This document shows positions 37,346 through 43,854 of a stretch of 64,000 nt of DNA, in pieces (positions within the stretch are counted from its first letter, which is position 1; every line of letters starts with the position of its first letter). The DNA lies in NCBI RefSeq assembly GCF_021228295.1, contig NZ_JAJQPD010000002.1, forward strand, positions 124,001-188,000, given 5' to 3'. Below the pieces are notes generated by a model. The model was not told the origin of the DNA and did not search any database. It saw nothing but the letters and a program-made list of their open reading frames with translations. The DNA is from Agromyces humatus. Its GTDB lineage: Bacteria > Actinomycetota > Actinomycetes > Actinomycetales > Microbacteriaceae. Made by a program: the position numbers and the translations under genes.

Positions 37346-38107
37346 TCAGTTGCCGCCGGCGACGCGGATGTCGGCTCCCGACGTGTAGCTCGCGTCGGGC
37401 GAGAAGAGGTACGCGACCGCGCCCGCGATCTCGTGCGGCTCGCCCGGGCGGCGCATCGGGATACCGGGCGCGCGCTCGTCGGGCGCATCGGGTCGACCGG
37501 CAGCCGCGTGGATCTCGGTTCGAGTGGTGCCGGGCGAAACGGTGTTCACGCGCACGCCGACCGGGCCGAACTCCTTCGCGGCGCCCGTCGTGAGCGCGTT
37601 CAGGGCGGCCTTGCTCATCGCATAGGGGATGTACGTGTTCGGTGCCCCGCTTCGGGCTGCGCCCGAGGAGATGTTCACGATCGAGCCGCCGATGCCGCCG
37701 CGGTCGGTCGCCATGTGCTCGATCGCCGCGCGGGTGAGCACGATGGGGGCGAGCACGTTGACCCGGAACAGCGCTTCGGATTCACCGAGCGGCGCGTCGA
37801 GGAAGCCCCCGATGATGCCGGTGATGCCCGCGTTGTTCACGAGGCCGGTGACCCGCCCGAACTCGGCGATCGCCGCCGGAACCACAGTCGCCGCCGCCTC
37901 GAGATCGGCGAGGTCGACCTTCAGCACCAGGACGCGGGCGCCGGACGCTGCGCAGCGTCGCGCGACGGCGTCCGCGTCGTCGGCGCGGTCGCGGTAGGTG
38001 AGCACGAGATCGTGGCCGTCGGCGGCGAGTCGCTCGGCGATCGCCGCGCCGATGCCGCGGCTGGCGCCGGTGATGATCGTGACCGGCCGTGCTGGGGCAT
38101 CCGTCAT
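37346..38107 (-). CDS. SDR-family oxidoreductase
   Basis: 253-residue classical short-chain dehydrogenase: TIITGASRGIGAAIAERLA (NAD(P) loop), LVNNAGITG, catalytic Ser in SIVNISSGAAR and Tyr-Lys in YIPYAMSKAAL, then VNTVSPGTTRTEI. Substrate unknown. Convergent with dhaM, with only 2 bp between stops. Start at ATG 38107, with TATGGT 6 nt upstream. Confidence 0.9.
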   Translation of the reverse strand: MTDAPARPVTIITGASRGIGAAIAERLAADGHDLVLTYRDRADDADAVARRCAASGARVLVLKVDLADLEAAATVVPAAIAEFGRVTGLVNNAGITGIIGGFLDAPLGESEALFRVNVLAPIVLTRAAIEHMATDRGGIGGSIVNISSGAARSGAPNTYIPYAMSKAALNALTTGAAKEFGPVGVRVNTVSPGTTRTEIHAAAGRPDAPDERAPGIPMRRPGEPHEIAGAVAYLFSPDASYTSGADIRVAGGN

Positions 38108-38119
38108 GGTTCCACCATA
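38108..38119 (-). promoter_or_regulatory. Leaderless -10 element of the SDR gene
   Basis: TATGGT (38119-38114 on the minus strand) is followed by 6 nt and then the ATG at 38107. Confidence 0.4.
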
Positions 38120-38166
38120 TGTGCGTGATGCCGGGGCCGAAGGTCGCATCCCCACCGAATCGCAAG

Positions 38167-38178
38167 TATGGTGCGGTC
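38167..38178 (+). promoter_or_regulatory. Leaderless -10 element of the 56-aa protein gene
   Basis: TATGGT at 38167-38172 is followed by 6 nt and the ATG at 38179, mirroring the divergent SDR promoter exactly. Confidence 0.4.
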
Positions 38179-38349
38179 ATGTCGAAGCTCACGGAGAAGG
38201 TGAAGTCCGTATTCCGCAAGCGCCGCCCGGTGACGCCGGAAGATGCCGCCGAGATCGCCGACTGGGTGAACGAGGGCGGCGCCGCCGACCCCGAGGGTCC
38301 ACCGCGGGTGATCGACCCCAAGAGCGGTCCGAACGGCCCGAAGCCGTGA
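38179..38349 (+). CDS. Small basic hypothetical protein (56 aa)
   Basis: Not recognised. A Lys/Arg-rich N-terminus (SKLTEKVKSVFRKRRP) leads into PEDAAEIADWVNEGG and a Pro/Gly tail. The basic helix could touch membrane or nucleic acid. Support for being real comes from a leaderless promoter with ATG, codon use like its neighbours, and a clean fit between two genes. Confidence 0.55.
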   Translation: MSKLTEKVKSVFRKRRPVTPEDAAEIADWVNEGGAADPEGPPRVIDPKSGPNGPKP

Positions 38350-38412
38350 TCGGCGCGATCATCTCGACGGCAATCCGCTCGTGACCTCTGGCCTCGCCCG
38401 ATGACTTGGGCG

Positions 38413-38425
38413 TACCATCGGCTCC
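38413..38425 (+). promoter_or_regulatory. Leaderless -10 element of the 110-aa protein gene
   Basis: TACCAT at 38413-38418 is followed by 7 nt and the ATG at 38426. Confidence 0.4.
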
Positions 38426-38758
38426 ATGGCACGCGATGCGGCGAGCCGCCCCACAGGTAACGCGTTCACGCACTTCTTCGAAAAGGTCGACGAGGCGCTG
38501 GAGCCGATCTTCGGCGCCCCTCCGATCACGGCCGATGATGAACCGTTGCGTGGTCCGACCGGCGAGGAGGCGTGCCCGGTCTGCGGCCACGCCATGTTCG
38601 AACATTCGTTCGATCGGTCGACGTCGAACACGGTACTGATCTGTCCGACCGACGAGCGACTGCCTGAGCATGAGGTCGCCGGTCCGTACGGAGAACTCGG
38701 GATGCCGGCCTCCGGCCGACGCCTCGAGAAGTACGAAGAACGCCACGGGGGCGAGTGA
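38426..38758 (+). CDS. Small hypothetical protein with a Cys motif (110 aa)
   Basis: Not recognised. Contains EEACPVCGHAMFEHSFDR and, about 20 residues on, LICPTDE: a CxxCxH plus Cys arrangement that could bind one metal. The N-terminus (NAFTHFFEKVDEALEPIFG) is likely helical. Leaderless promoter and typical codon use support a real gene. Confidence 0.65.
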   Translation: MARDAASRPTGNAFTHFFEKVDEALEPIFGAPPITADDEPLRGPTGEEACPVCGHAMFEHSFDRSTSNTVLICPTDERLPEHEVAGPYGELGMPASGRRLEKYEERHGGE

Positions 38759-38834
38759 GCGAAAGACCTTCAGGCCGACCGCGAGGCGCGTCGGCGGGGG
38801 AGTTGTGAGCCCCGAGTGCCGTGGGCGATCGCGT

Positions 38835-39908
38835 TCAGCCGACTGACCGCATGAATGCGCTGAGCTGGTCGGCGATGAGTTGCGGCTCCTCGAACGCGAG
38901 GAAGTGACCGCCGCGGCGGGGCGCCGAATAGTGGCGGATGTCGCTCGCAGCGCGGTCGGCGATCGAACGCGGGAAGAGTTCGAACGGCGGCTCGGAGCTC
39001 TGCGTGACCGCCACCGGAACTGTGATGCGCGGTCGCGGAGTGTTGTGCGGGTAGTCGAGGTACTGGCGGAACGATGAGCCGATCGACTCCGTGGTCCAGT
39101 AGAGCGTGAGCATCGTGCAGAGGGTGTCGCGGTCGAACCGGGTCTCGAGGTCTCCGCTGCAGTCACTCCAGGCACGGAGCTTGTCGATGACCCAGGCAGC
39201 GAGGCCGGCGGGGGAGTCTGCCAGGGCGGCCGCGATCGTGTCGGGTCGGGTGCTCATGATCCAGCTGTAGCCGGAGTCGGACTCGTCGCGTTCCTCGTCA
39301 GCGTCGAGGAATGCCTGCTCTTCAGCGGTGATCGGCGACGCGTCGAAGTCGGCCGGGAAGGGGCCGTGGATCACGTGGAGGCCGGCCACCTCCTGCGGAT
39401 ACATCGTGGCGAGCCATCCGGATGCCGCGCCGCCGATGTCGCCGCCGAACGCGAAATATCGGTCATAGCCGAGGGTCTCGGTCATGAGCATGTGGAACGA
39501 CTCGGCGATGGCCGCGCGAGTCAGTGGACCGTCGGGGAGCGTCGAGTACAGGAATCCGGGTAGGGAGGGCACGACCACGTCGACGTCGAGCAGGTCGGTG
39601 AGCGGAAGCATCTCGACGAAGCTGCTCGGCCACCCGTGGGTGAGCAGCACGGGCGGCCGGCTGGAGTCGCGGCGGACGTGCACGAAGTGCTGTCCGCGGT
39701 CGAGGAACTGCGGGTAGGCATTGAGCCGCGCCTCGGCCGCGCGCCAGTCGAAACCGTTGGCCCAGTACGTCACGAGCGACCGCAGGTACGCCGGGTCGGT
39801 GCCGGCGTCCCAGCCGGACGCGCTCGGCGCGGTGAATCGCGTGCGAGCGAGCCGTGCGCGCAGGTCATCGAGCAAATCGGCCGCCACGGAGATCGTGAAG
39901 AGTTCCAT
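38835..39908 (-). CDS. Epoxide hydrolase (alpha/beta hydrolase with EHN N-terminal region)
   Basis: 357 residues. The N-terminal epoxide-hydrolase region (DLLDDLRARLARTRF, WRAAEARLNAYPQF) precedes the alpha/beta fold: oxyanion HGWPSSFVEM (91-100), nucleophile Asp157 in FGGDIGGAASGW, and His335 in GGHFLAFEEPQ. An Asp, not Ser, nucleophile fits epoxide ring opening. The physiological substrate is unknown. ATG 39908 was chosen since homology starts there; the longer frame runs into the neighbouring operator region. Confidence 0.88.
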   Translation of the reverse strand: MELFTISVAADLLDDLRARLARTRFTAPSASGWDAGTDPAYLRSLVTYWANGFDWRAAEARLNAYPQFLDRGQHFVHVRRDSSRPPVLLTHGWPSSFVEMLPLTDLLDVDVVVPSLPGFLYSTLPDGPLTRAAIAESFHMLMTETLGYDRYFAFGGDIGGAASGWLATMYPQEVAGLHVIHGPFPADFDASPITAEEQAFLDADEERDESDSGYSWIMSTRPDTIAAALADSPAGLAAWVIDKLRAWSDCSGDLETRFDRDTLCTMLTLYWTTESIGSSFRQYLDYPHNTPRPRITVPVAVTQSSEPPFELFPRSIADRAASDIRHYSAPRRGGHFLAFEEPQLIADQLSAFMRSVG

Positions 39909-39955
39909 GGCTCGACGGTATCGGCACGGCGAGGGAGAGTGTGACGGAGTGATGA

Positions 39956-40009
39956 CAAGTGTACTTGACATCCGGACCGGCTCCTCCTATCGTGTCAAGT
40001 GTACTTGAC
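39956..40009. promoter_or_regulatory. Promoter flanked by twin operators of the membrane protein/XRE operon
   Basis: TTGACA (39965-39970) and TATCGT (39988-39993), 17 bp apart, form a good promoter. The 14-mer CAAGTGTACTTGAC occurs at 39956-39969 and again at 39996-40009, exactly 40 bp apart; its core CAAGT-gt-ACTTG is an inverted repeat. One copy overlaps the -35 and the other the expected start site, as for autorepression by the XRE protein encoded in the operon. Confidence 0.65.
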
Positions 40010-40031
40010 TCGACTCGGCATGGGAGAACTC

Positions 40032-40448
40032 GTGGACGCACCGCAGGACGCCGTCAGCTATCGGGCCGAGACCAGGGCGACCGGGGGACTCGTGGCCTGG
40101 ACGCTTGCCTGGACGGCGACCCTGGCTCTTGCCCGCTTCGGCCCCGGATTCTGGGGGGACCTGCACCCGGTGGTGACGTGGGCAGCGGTCGTCGCGAATC
40201 TGGTCGTGGGGGTCGGATGGATCGTCGCGTTCACGCGCTTCCTGCGAGCGCTCGATGATCTGCAGCGCAAGATCGTGCAGGACGCGCTGGCGATCGCTCT
40301 CGGGGCGGGGTGGGTCGTCGGGTTCGGATACGTCGTCGCAGACGCCGCCGGTCTCGTTCCCGTCGAGGTGGAGGTCGCGGCCCTCCCGGCGCTCATGGGT
40401 GTCGTGTTCCTGGCCGCCTTCGTCATCGGGAAGATCCGATACCGATGA
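40032..40448 (+). CDS. Small membrane protein in an operon with an XRE regulator
   Basis: 138 residues with four predicted membrane helices (LVAWTLAWTATLAL, VTWAAVVANLVVGVGWIVAF, ALAIALGAGWVVGFGYVVA and ALPALMGVVFLAAFVIGKI); between helices 2 and 3 is the short FLRALDDLQRKIVQD. The set-up resembles small membrane proteins paired with short XRE regulators in many bacteria; function unknown. GTG 40032 is preferred because GGGAG lies 5 nt upstream; ATG 40020 is the alternative. The stop overlaps the next start (ATGA). Confidence 0.75.
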   Translation: MDAPQDAVSYRAETRATGGLVAWTLAWTATLALARFGPGFWGDLHPVVTWAAVVANLVVGVGWIVAFTRFLRALDDLQRKIVQDALAIALGAGWVVGFGYVVADAAGLVPVEVEVAALPALMGVVFLAAFVIGKIRYR

Positions 40449-40639
40449 GGAACCGCATGGCGGATCTCCGGTCCGCACGCGCCTGGACGCAGGCCGACGT
40501 GGCACAGCGTGTGGGCGTTTCCCGGCAGACGATCAACGCGATCGAGACCGGGAAGTTCGATCCGAGCCTTCCTGTGGCCTTCCGGCTCGCCCGGCTGTTC
40601 GAGCTGAGGATCGACGAGATATTCATCGACGAGCAGTGA
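40445..40639 (+). CDS. Short XRE-family HTH regulator
   Basis: 64 residues made of little more than an HTH_3 domain: MADLRSARAWTQADVAQRVG, VSRQTINAIETGKFDPSLPV, LARLFELRIDEIFI. This is the compact type often cotranscribed with a membrane protein. It likely dimerises to bind the CAAGT-gt-ACTTG sites upstream of its own operon; this is inference from their position. Translationally coupled to the membrane protein gene. Confidence 0.9.
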   Translation: MRNRMADLRSARAWTQADVAQRVGVSRQTINAIETGKFDPSLPVAFRLARLFELRIDEIFIDEQ

Positions 40640-40676
40640 GCGCACACCGCTTCAGCCGGGGGCTGCACACGCGGGC

Positions 40677-41318
40677 TCAGCTTGCCGGGCGCTCATCTGG
40701 AGTGGCGTAGCGGGCCACGATCGTCCGAGCGGCCTCGTCGACGGTGTGGAGCGTCTCCTCATCAGTGAGCGACCAGTTGCCATGGACGAGGCGGGGCCAG
40801 AACACGACAGTGGCGATCATGCCGAGGAACTGCGCCGCTGCGACGTCGAGGTCGTTCACGTTCGCGGTTCCCCGAGTGTTCGCCGCCTGGAAGAAGCTCC
40901 TGAGCGCCCTGAGTACGGGCAACGTGCCGAAATCGAACGTCCGCTGGCGCAGCTCTGGGAACCTCGCGGATTCGGCGATCACAGCCCGGATCAGGTCCGC
41001 CATTCGGGGTCGGGACAATAGCTCCGCGTACGCCATGCCAAGACTGACCAAGCCTGCATGGAAGCCTCCGGACGGCGGCTCGAGCGGCTCGGAGTCCGGC
41101 GTGTCGCCCGCCGCGAGCACCGTTGCCTCGAAGAGTTCCGCCTTCGTCGGGAACTGTTTGAAGAGCGTCGCCTTCGAAACGCCAGCGCTGTCGGCGACTC
41201 GGGCCAACGAAGTCCGGTCGTAGCCGAATTCGAGGAACAGTCCGGTGGCGGCCTCGAGGATCACCGCACGGTTGTTGGCAGCGACTTGTCGATGGTACGC
41301 AGAGAGTTCGCGTGGCAT
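40677..41318 (-). CDS. TetR/AcrR-family regulator
   Basis: 213 residues with an N-terminal TetR HTH (ILEAATGLFLEFGYDRTSLA, RVADSAGVSKATLFKQFPTK) and a helical ligand domain with VFWPRLVHGNWSL. The ligand is unknown. It diverges from the RibD-like gene at 41442, and two GAGTC-N4-GACTC inverted repeats lie between them, so it probably represses both itself and that gene. Confidence 0.92.
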   Translation of the reverse strand: MPRELSAYHRQVAANNRAVILEAATGLFLEFGYDRTSLARVADSAGVSKATLFKQFPTKAELFEATVLAAGDTPDSEPLEPPSGGFHAGLVSLGMAYAELLSRPRMADLIRAVIAESARFPELRQRTFDFGTLPVLRALRSFFQAANTRGTANVNDLDVAAAQFLGMIATVVFWPRLVHGNWSLTDEETLHTVDEAARTIVARYATPDERPAS

Positions 41319-41340
41319 GCTCCCAGTATGACCTAAAGGT

Positions 41341-41403
41341 GAGTCGGTTGACTCAGGACAGGTTGGTCGATACTCTGCTTAAGGCGAGTCGAGCGACTCA
41401 CCT
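41341..41403. promoter_or_regulatory. Twin TetR operators between the regulator and the RibD-like gene
   Basis: GAGTC-ggtt-GACTC at 41341-41354 and GAGTC-gagc-GACTC at 41386-41399 share the core GAGTC-N4-GACTC, 45 bp centre to centre. The second extends to a longer dyad (AGG at 41382, CCT at 41401). One lies near the tetR start, the other near the divergent gene. Confidence 0.7.
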
Positions 41404-41441
41404 TCAACTCGATTGAAGCAGCGGTGAACAAGGAGGAGCAA

Positions 41442-41984
41442 ATGGCGAAGGTGATCATTCATGCGACCGTGACCCTAGACGGATTCATGGCCGACGTGGA
41501 CGGAGGGGTCGACTGGATGAATGGATTCCCGTCGGACCCTGGCGACGAAGACGTCATCGGAAGGATTGTGCGGGAACTCGGCGCCGTCGTCGGAGGCGCC
41601 AACAAGTCGCAGACCATAGACGACGGAGAAGTTCCCTACGGGGGCTCGCTCAAGGTCCCGGTGTACCTGATGACCCACAGCGCTCATGAGCCGATCGAGA
41701 AGGACGACGTCACGTACACCTTCGTCGTCGACGACATCACATATGCCGTTGAATCCGCCAAACAGGCGGCAGGGGACAAGTGGGTCAGCCTGCTCGGAGG
41801 CAGCATCTCGAGACAGTGCCTCGAACTCGGACTCGTCGATGAGATCCAGCTACACGTCGTGCCGATCCTTCTCGGAGAAGGGATCTCGCTCTTCACCGGA
41901 CTGAGCAAGCCCATCAAGCTGGAGCGTGTCGAAACATCGGCATTCGCCAGCGAGACCCACCTCCGGTACCGCGTTCTTGCATAG
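41442..41984 (+). CDS. Dihydrofolate reductase-like (RibD C-terminal) family protein
   Basis: 180 residues with the DHFR/RibD-C fold: AKVIIHATVTLDGFMADVDG, WVSLLGGSISRQCLELGLVD and IQLHVVPILLGEGISLF are typical. Such stand-alone proteins are usually NADPH-dependent reductases of unknown substrate. ATG 41442 has an excellent AAGGAGGA Shine-Dalgarno. Probably controlled by the divergent TetR regulator. Confidence 0.88.
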   Translation: MAKVIIHATVTLDGFMADVDGGVDWMNGFPSDPGDEDVIGRIVRELGAVVGGANKSQTIDDGEVPYGGSLKVPVYLMTHSAHEPIEKDDVTYTFVVDDITYAVESAKQAAGDKWVSLLGGSISRQCLELGLVDEIQLHVVPILLGEGISLFTGLSKPIKLERVETSAFASETHLRYRVLA

Positions 41985-42088
41985 GGGCGACCCCTGACGT
42001 CACCGCCTCATGAGGGGCAGCATCCTGCGAGTTGTGGAAGGTCTGATGGTGAAGTCCCTTAATCGATTTTCCACAAAGCTCGCTCTCG

Positions 42089-42874
42089 TCACACGGACGG
42101 GTCCCAGGCTGCGAGCTGATCGAAGATACGACGGTCGCCTTCGAACTTCAGCGAATCCAGCGGTATGCGGCCGTAGAAGAACAGGACCAGGTCACTGGCC
42201 GTGCCCCGGGCGGAGGCGTCGGTCGTGTCGGGGTCCTCGCCGGCAGCGGGGGTGAGGTGGGCGACCTGTGCGCCGTTGTGGGACAGCCGGAGGCGCCAGG
42301 AGTGGCCCTCGGTGGCGTGGTAATCGACGATCGCGGGGTCGTGTGGCCAGGCGACCGTCGTCGCGCAGAGGGTGAACTGGCAGTCGTCGAAGCCGTCGAG
42401 GGCGATCTTCTCCGGTATCGGCTGCGGGGCACCCCCGGTGAGCTGGACGTCGTAGGTGTGCACCGCGATCTCGTGGAGCTGGCGCCGCGCCCAGGCCCCG
42501 GAGGTCTGCGGTGACGGCGAGTCCCCCCACCATGTCCAGCAGCCGCGATCGGGCCCCGCCTCGCGCAGCACGCTCGCCAGGTGCTCGACGGACTCGACCC
42601 ACCAGGCCAGGAGAGCCTCGCGCTCCCGAGGCGCGCTCGTGCCGCCTCCCCATGCGGACTCCTCCGGCGGAGCGTCCGCGGGCCCGGCGGTGACGATGGC
42701 GGCTGCCTTGCGGCGACCCATGCCCACGTGTTGCACGTGATCGAACAGCGTCCGCTCGGGATGGGTCGGCATCTGAACGTCGAGGCTGGGTGCCGCGGCG
42801 ACCGCAGCGCGGAAGGCGGCCGACCGTTCGTTGATCAGCCGCAGCTGGTCAGGAAACGTGAGAATCTTGTGCAT
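42089..42874 (-). CDS. Maleylpyruvate isomerase-family, mycothiol-dependent-type protein
   Basis: 261 residues of the DinB-like metal-binding MDMPI family. The N-terminal helical bundle includes LFDHVQHVGMGRRKAAAIV, ALLAWWVESVEHLASVLRE and ARRQLHEIAVHTYDVQLTGG, supplying the usual His residues; the C-terminal domain has SWRLRLS and ASDLVLFFYGRIPLDSLKF. Family members use mycothiol as cofactor, fitting an actinobacterium. The substrate is unknown. Confidence 0.85.
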   Translation of the reverse strand: MHKILTFPDQLRLINERSAAFRAAVAAAPSLDVQMPTHPERTLFDHVQHVGMGRRKAAAIVTAGPADAPPEESAWGGGTSAPREREALLAWWVESVEHLASVLREAGPDRGCWTWWGDSPSPQTSGAWARRQLHEIAVHTYDVQLTGGAPQPIPEKIALDGFDDCQFTLCATTVAWPHDPAIVDYHATEGHSWRLRLSHNGAQVAHLTPAAGEDPDTTDASARGTASDLVLFFYGRIPLDSLKFEGDRRIFDQLAAWDPSV

Positions 42875-43049
42875 CTCGGCTTTCTATCACAGTGCTCCGA
42901 TGACCGGACAGCGATTCTCGCAGCCGATGCGGCGGCCGCTCCGGCACTGATATGTGCCCTTGGATGACGCACGAGGCACCGCCCATTTGGGGCGACCTTT
43001 CGCGTCTGGTTGCCTACGGCGCTCCTGGTGGCTGTGCCGACCTTGTCAA

Positions 43050-43470
43050 GAGTCGGAGGGAGTCGGCAGACGGTGGCTGGCGCTCGCGCAGAAGCACAAT
43101 GGGGTCTGGGGCGGGTGCTACTGCTCGTATTTCCACAACGACACGGAACACACCATCAAGGACGAGCACGACCGGCCGACGTTCAAACAGCGACTCGTCG
43201 CGGAGGGTGTCGCGCACGCCGCGCTCGTCTTCGACGGCGACGACGCGATCGCGTGGTGCGAGTACGGCAGTCCGATCGAACTGCCGAACATCTACCACCG
43301 CAAGCAGTACGACGCGGGCGAGACCAAGCCGGCACCGTGGCGCATCACATGCTTCTTCGTCGACCGCGACCACCGACGGTCGGGAGCAGCACGCGAGGCG
43401 CTGGATGGCGCGCTCGAGCTGATCGCGCAGGCCGGCGGGGGCGAGGTGGTCTCGTTCCCCAATGAGCTCG
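43050..43470 (+). pseudogene. GNAT acetyltransferase remnant
   Basis: The frame holds a recognisable GNAT core: LALAQKHNGVWGGCYCSYFH, AALVFDGDDAIAWCEYGSP, ELPNIYHRKQYDAG, WRITCFFVDRDHRRSGAARE and ELIAQAGGGEVVSFP. The usual N-terminal start and the C-terminal third (the acceptor-side strand and final FER-GF type motif) are missing; what follows SFPNELAPG is unrelated Arg/Ser-rich translation open to 43805. Read as a truncated or decayed gene. If expressed, a start might be near 42954. Confidence 0.6.
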
Positions 43471-43854
43471 CCCCGGGCAACGGTCCCACCGGCCCGCGGC
43501 TGACGCGAGGCTCGCACGGGCCGATCGGCGTCATGTCCGGATCGCCGCGCCGTTGGTCGGTCGCTGAACGATCGACCAACGGGCAAGCGAGAGCCGACCG
43601 GGACGTGCGAGATGGCGCGGCTGAATCGCCCGTCGGGCCGCATCGAGCGCGGCCACCGTCGGAGCGGCGCGAGGCCGGGGCGAGGTTTCGATCGTCAAGA
43701 GGCGAGGGATCACGTTATTGGCGCGGCTTCAACAAAGTGCAGAATCTGACCTTTGTCTCCTCGTTATTCGGACATAATGTGCATTATCGGCTATTGTGCG
43801 GATGAGACGGTGACGGATCCCGTCACCGGATGGCGAGGCTCGGCGGCCCTTGGT
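43471..43854. other. Gene-free stretch with an AT-rich palindrome
   Basis: No recognisable gene in 384 bp between the GNAT remnant and the UvrA-like gene. It contains an isolated AT-rich palindrome ATAATG-tg-CATTAT (43774-43787), unlike the surrounding GC-rich DNA, and the hairpin at 43808-43828. Probably decayed sequence plus a regulatory or terminator site. Confidence 0.5.
43808..43828 (-). terminator. Hairpin downstream of the UvrA-like gene
   Basis: CGGTGACGG and CCGTCACCG form a perfect 9-bp stem with a 3-nt loop, 26 nt beyond the stop of the minus-strand gene. No U-tract. Confidence 0.55.

Noticed and set aside
42067-42075. TTTTCCACA resembling a DnaA box
   Set aside because: A single site one base off consensus, with no cluster, AT-rich unwinding region or dnaA/dnaN genes nearby; not an origin.
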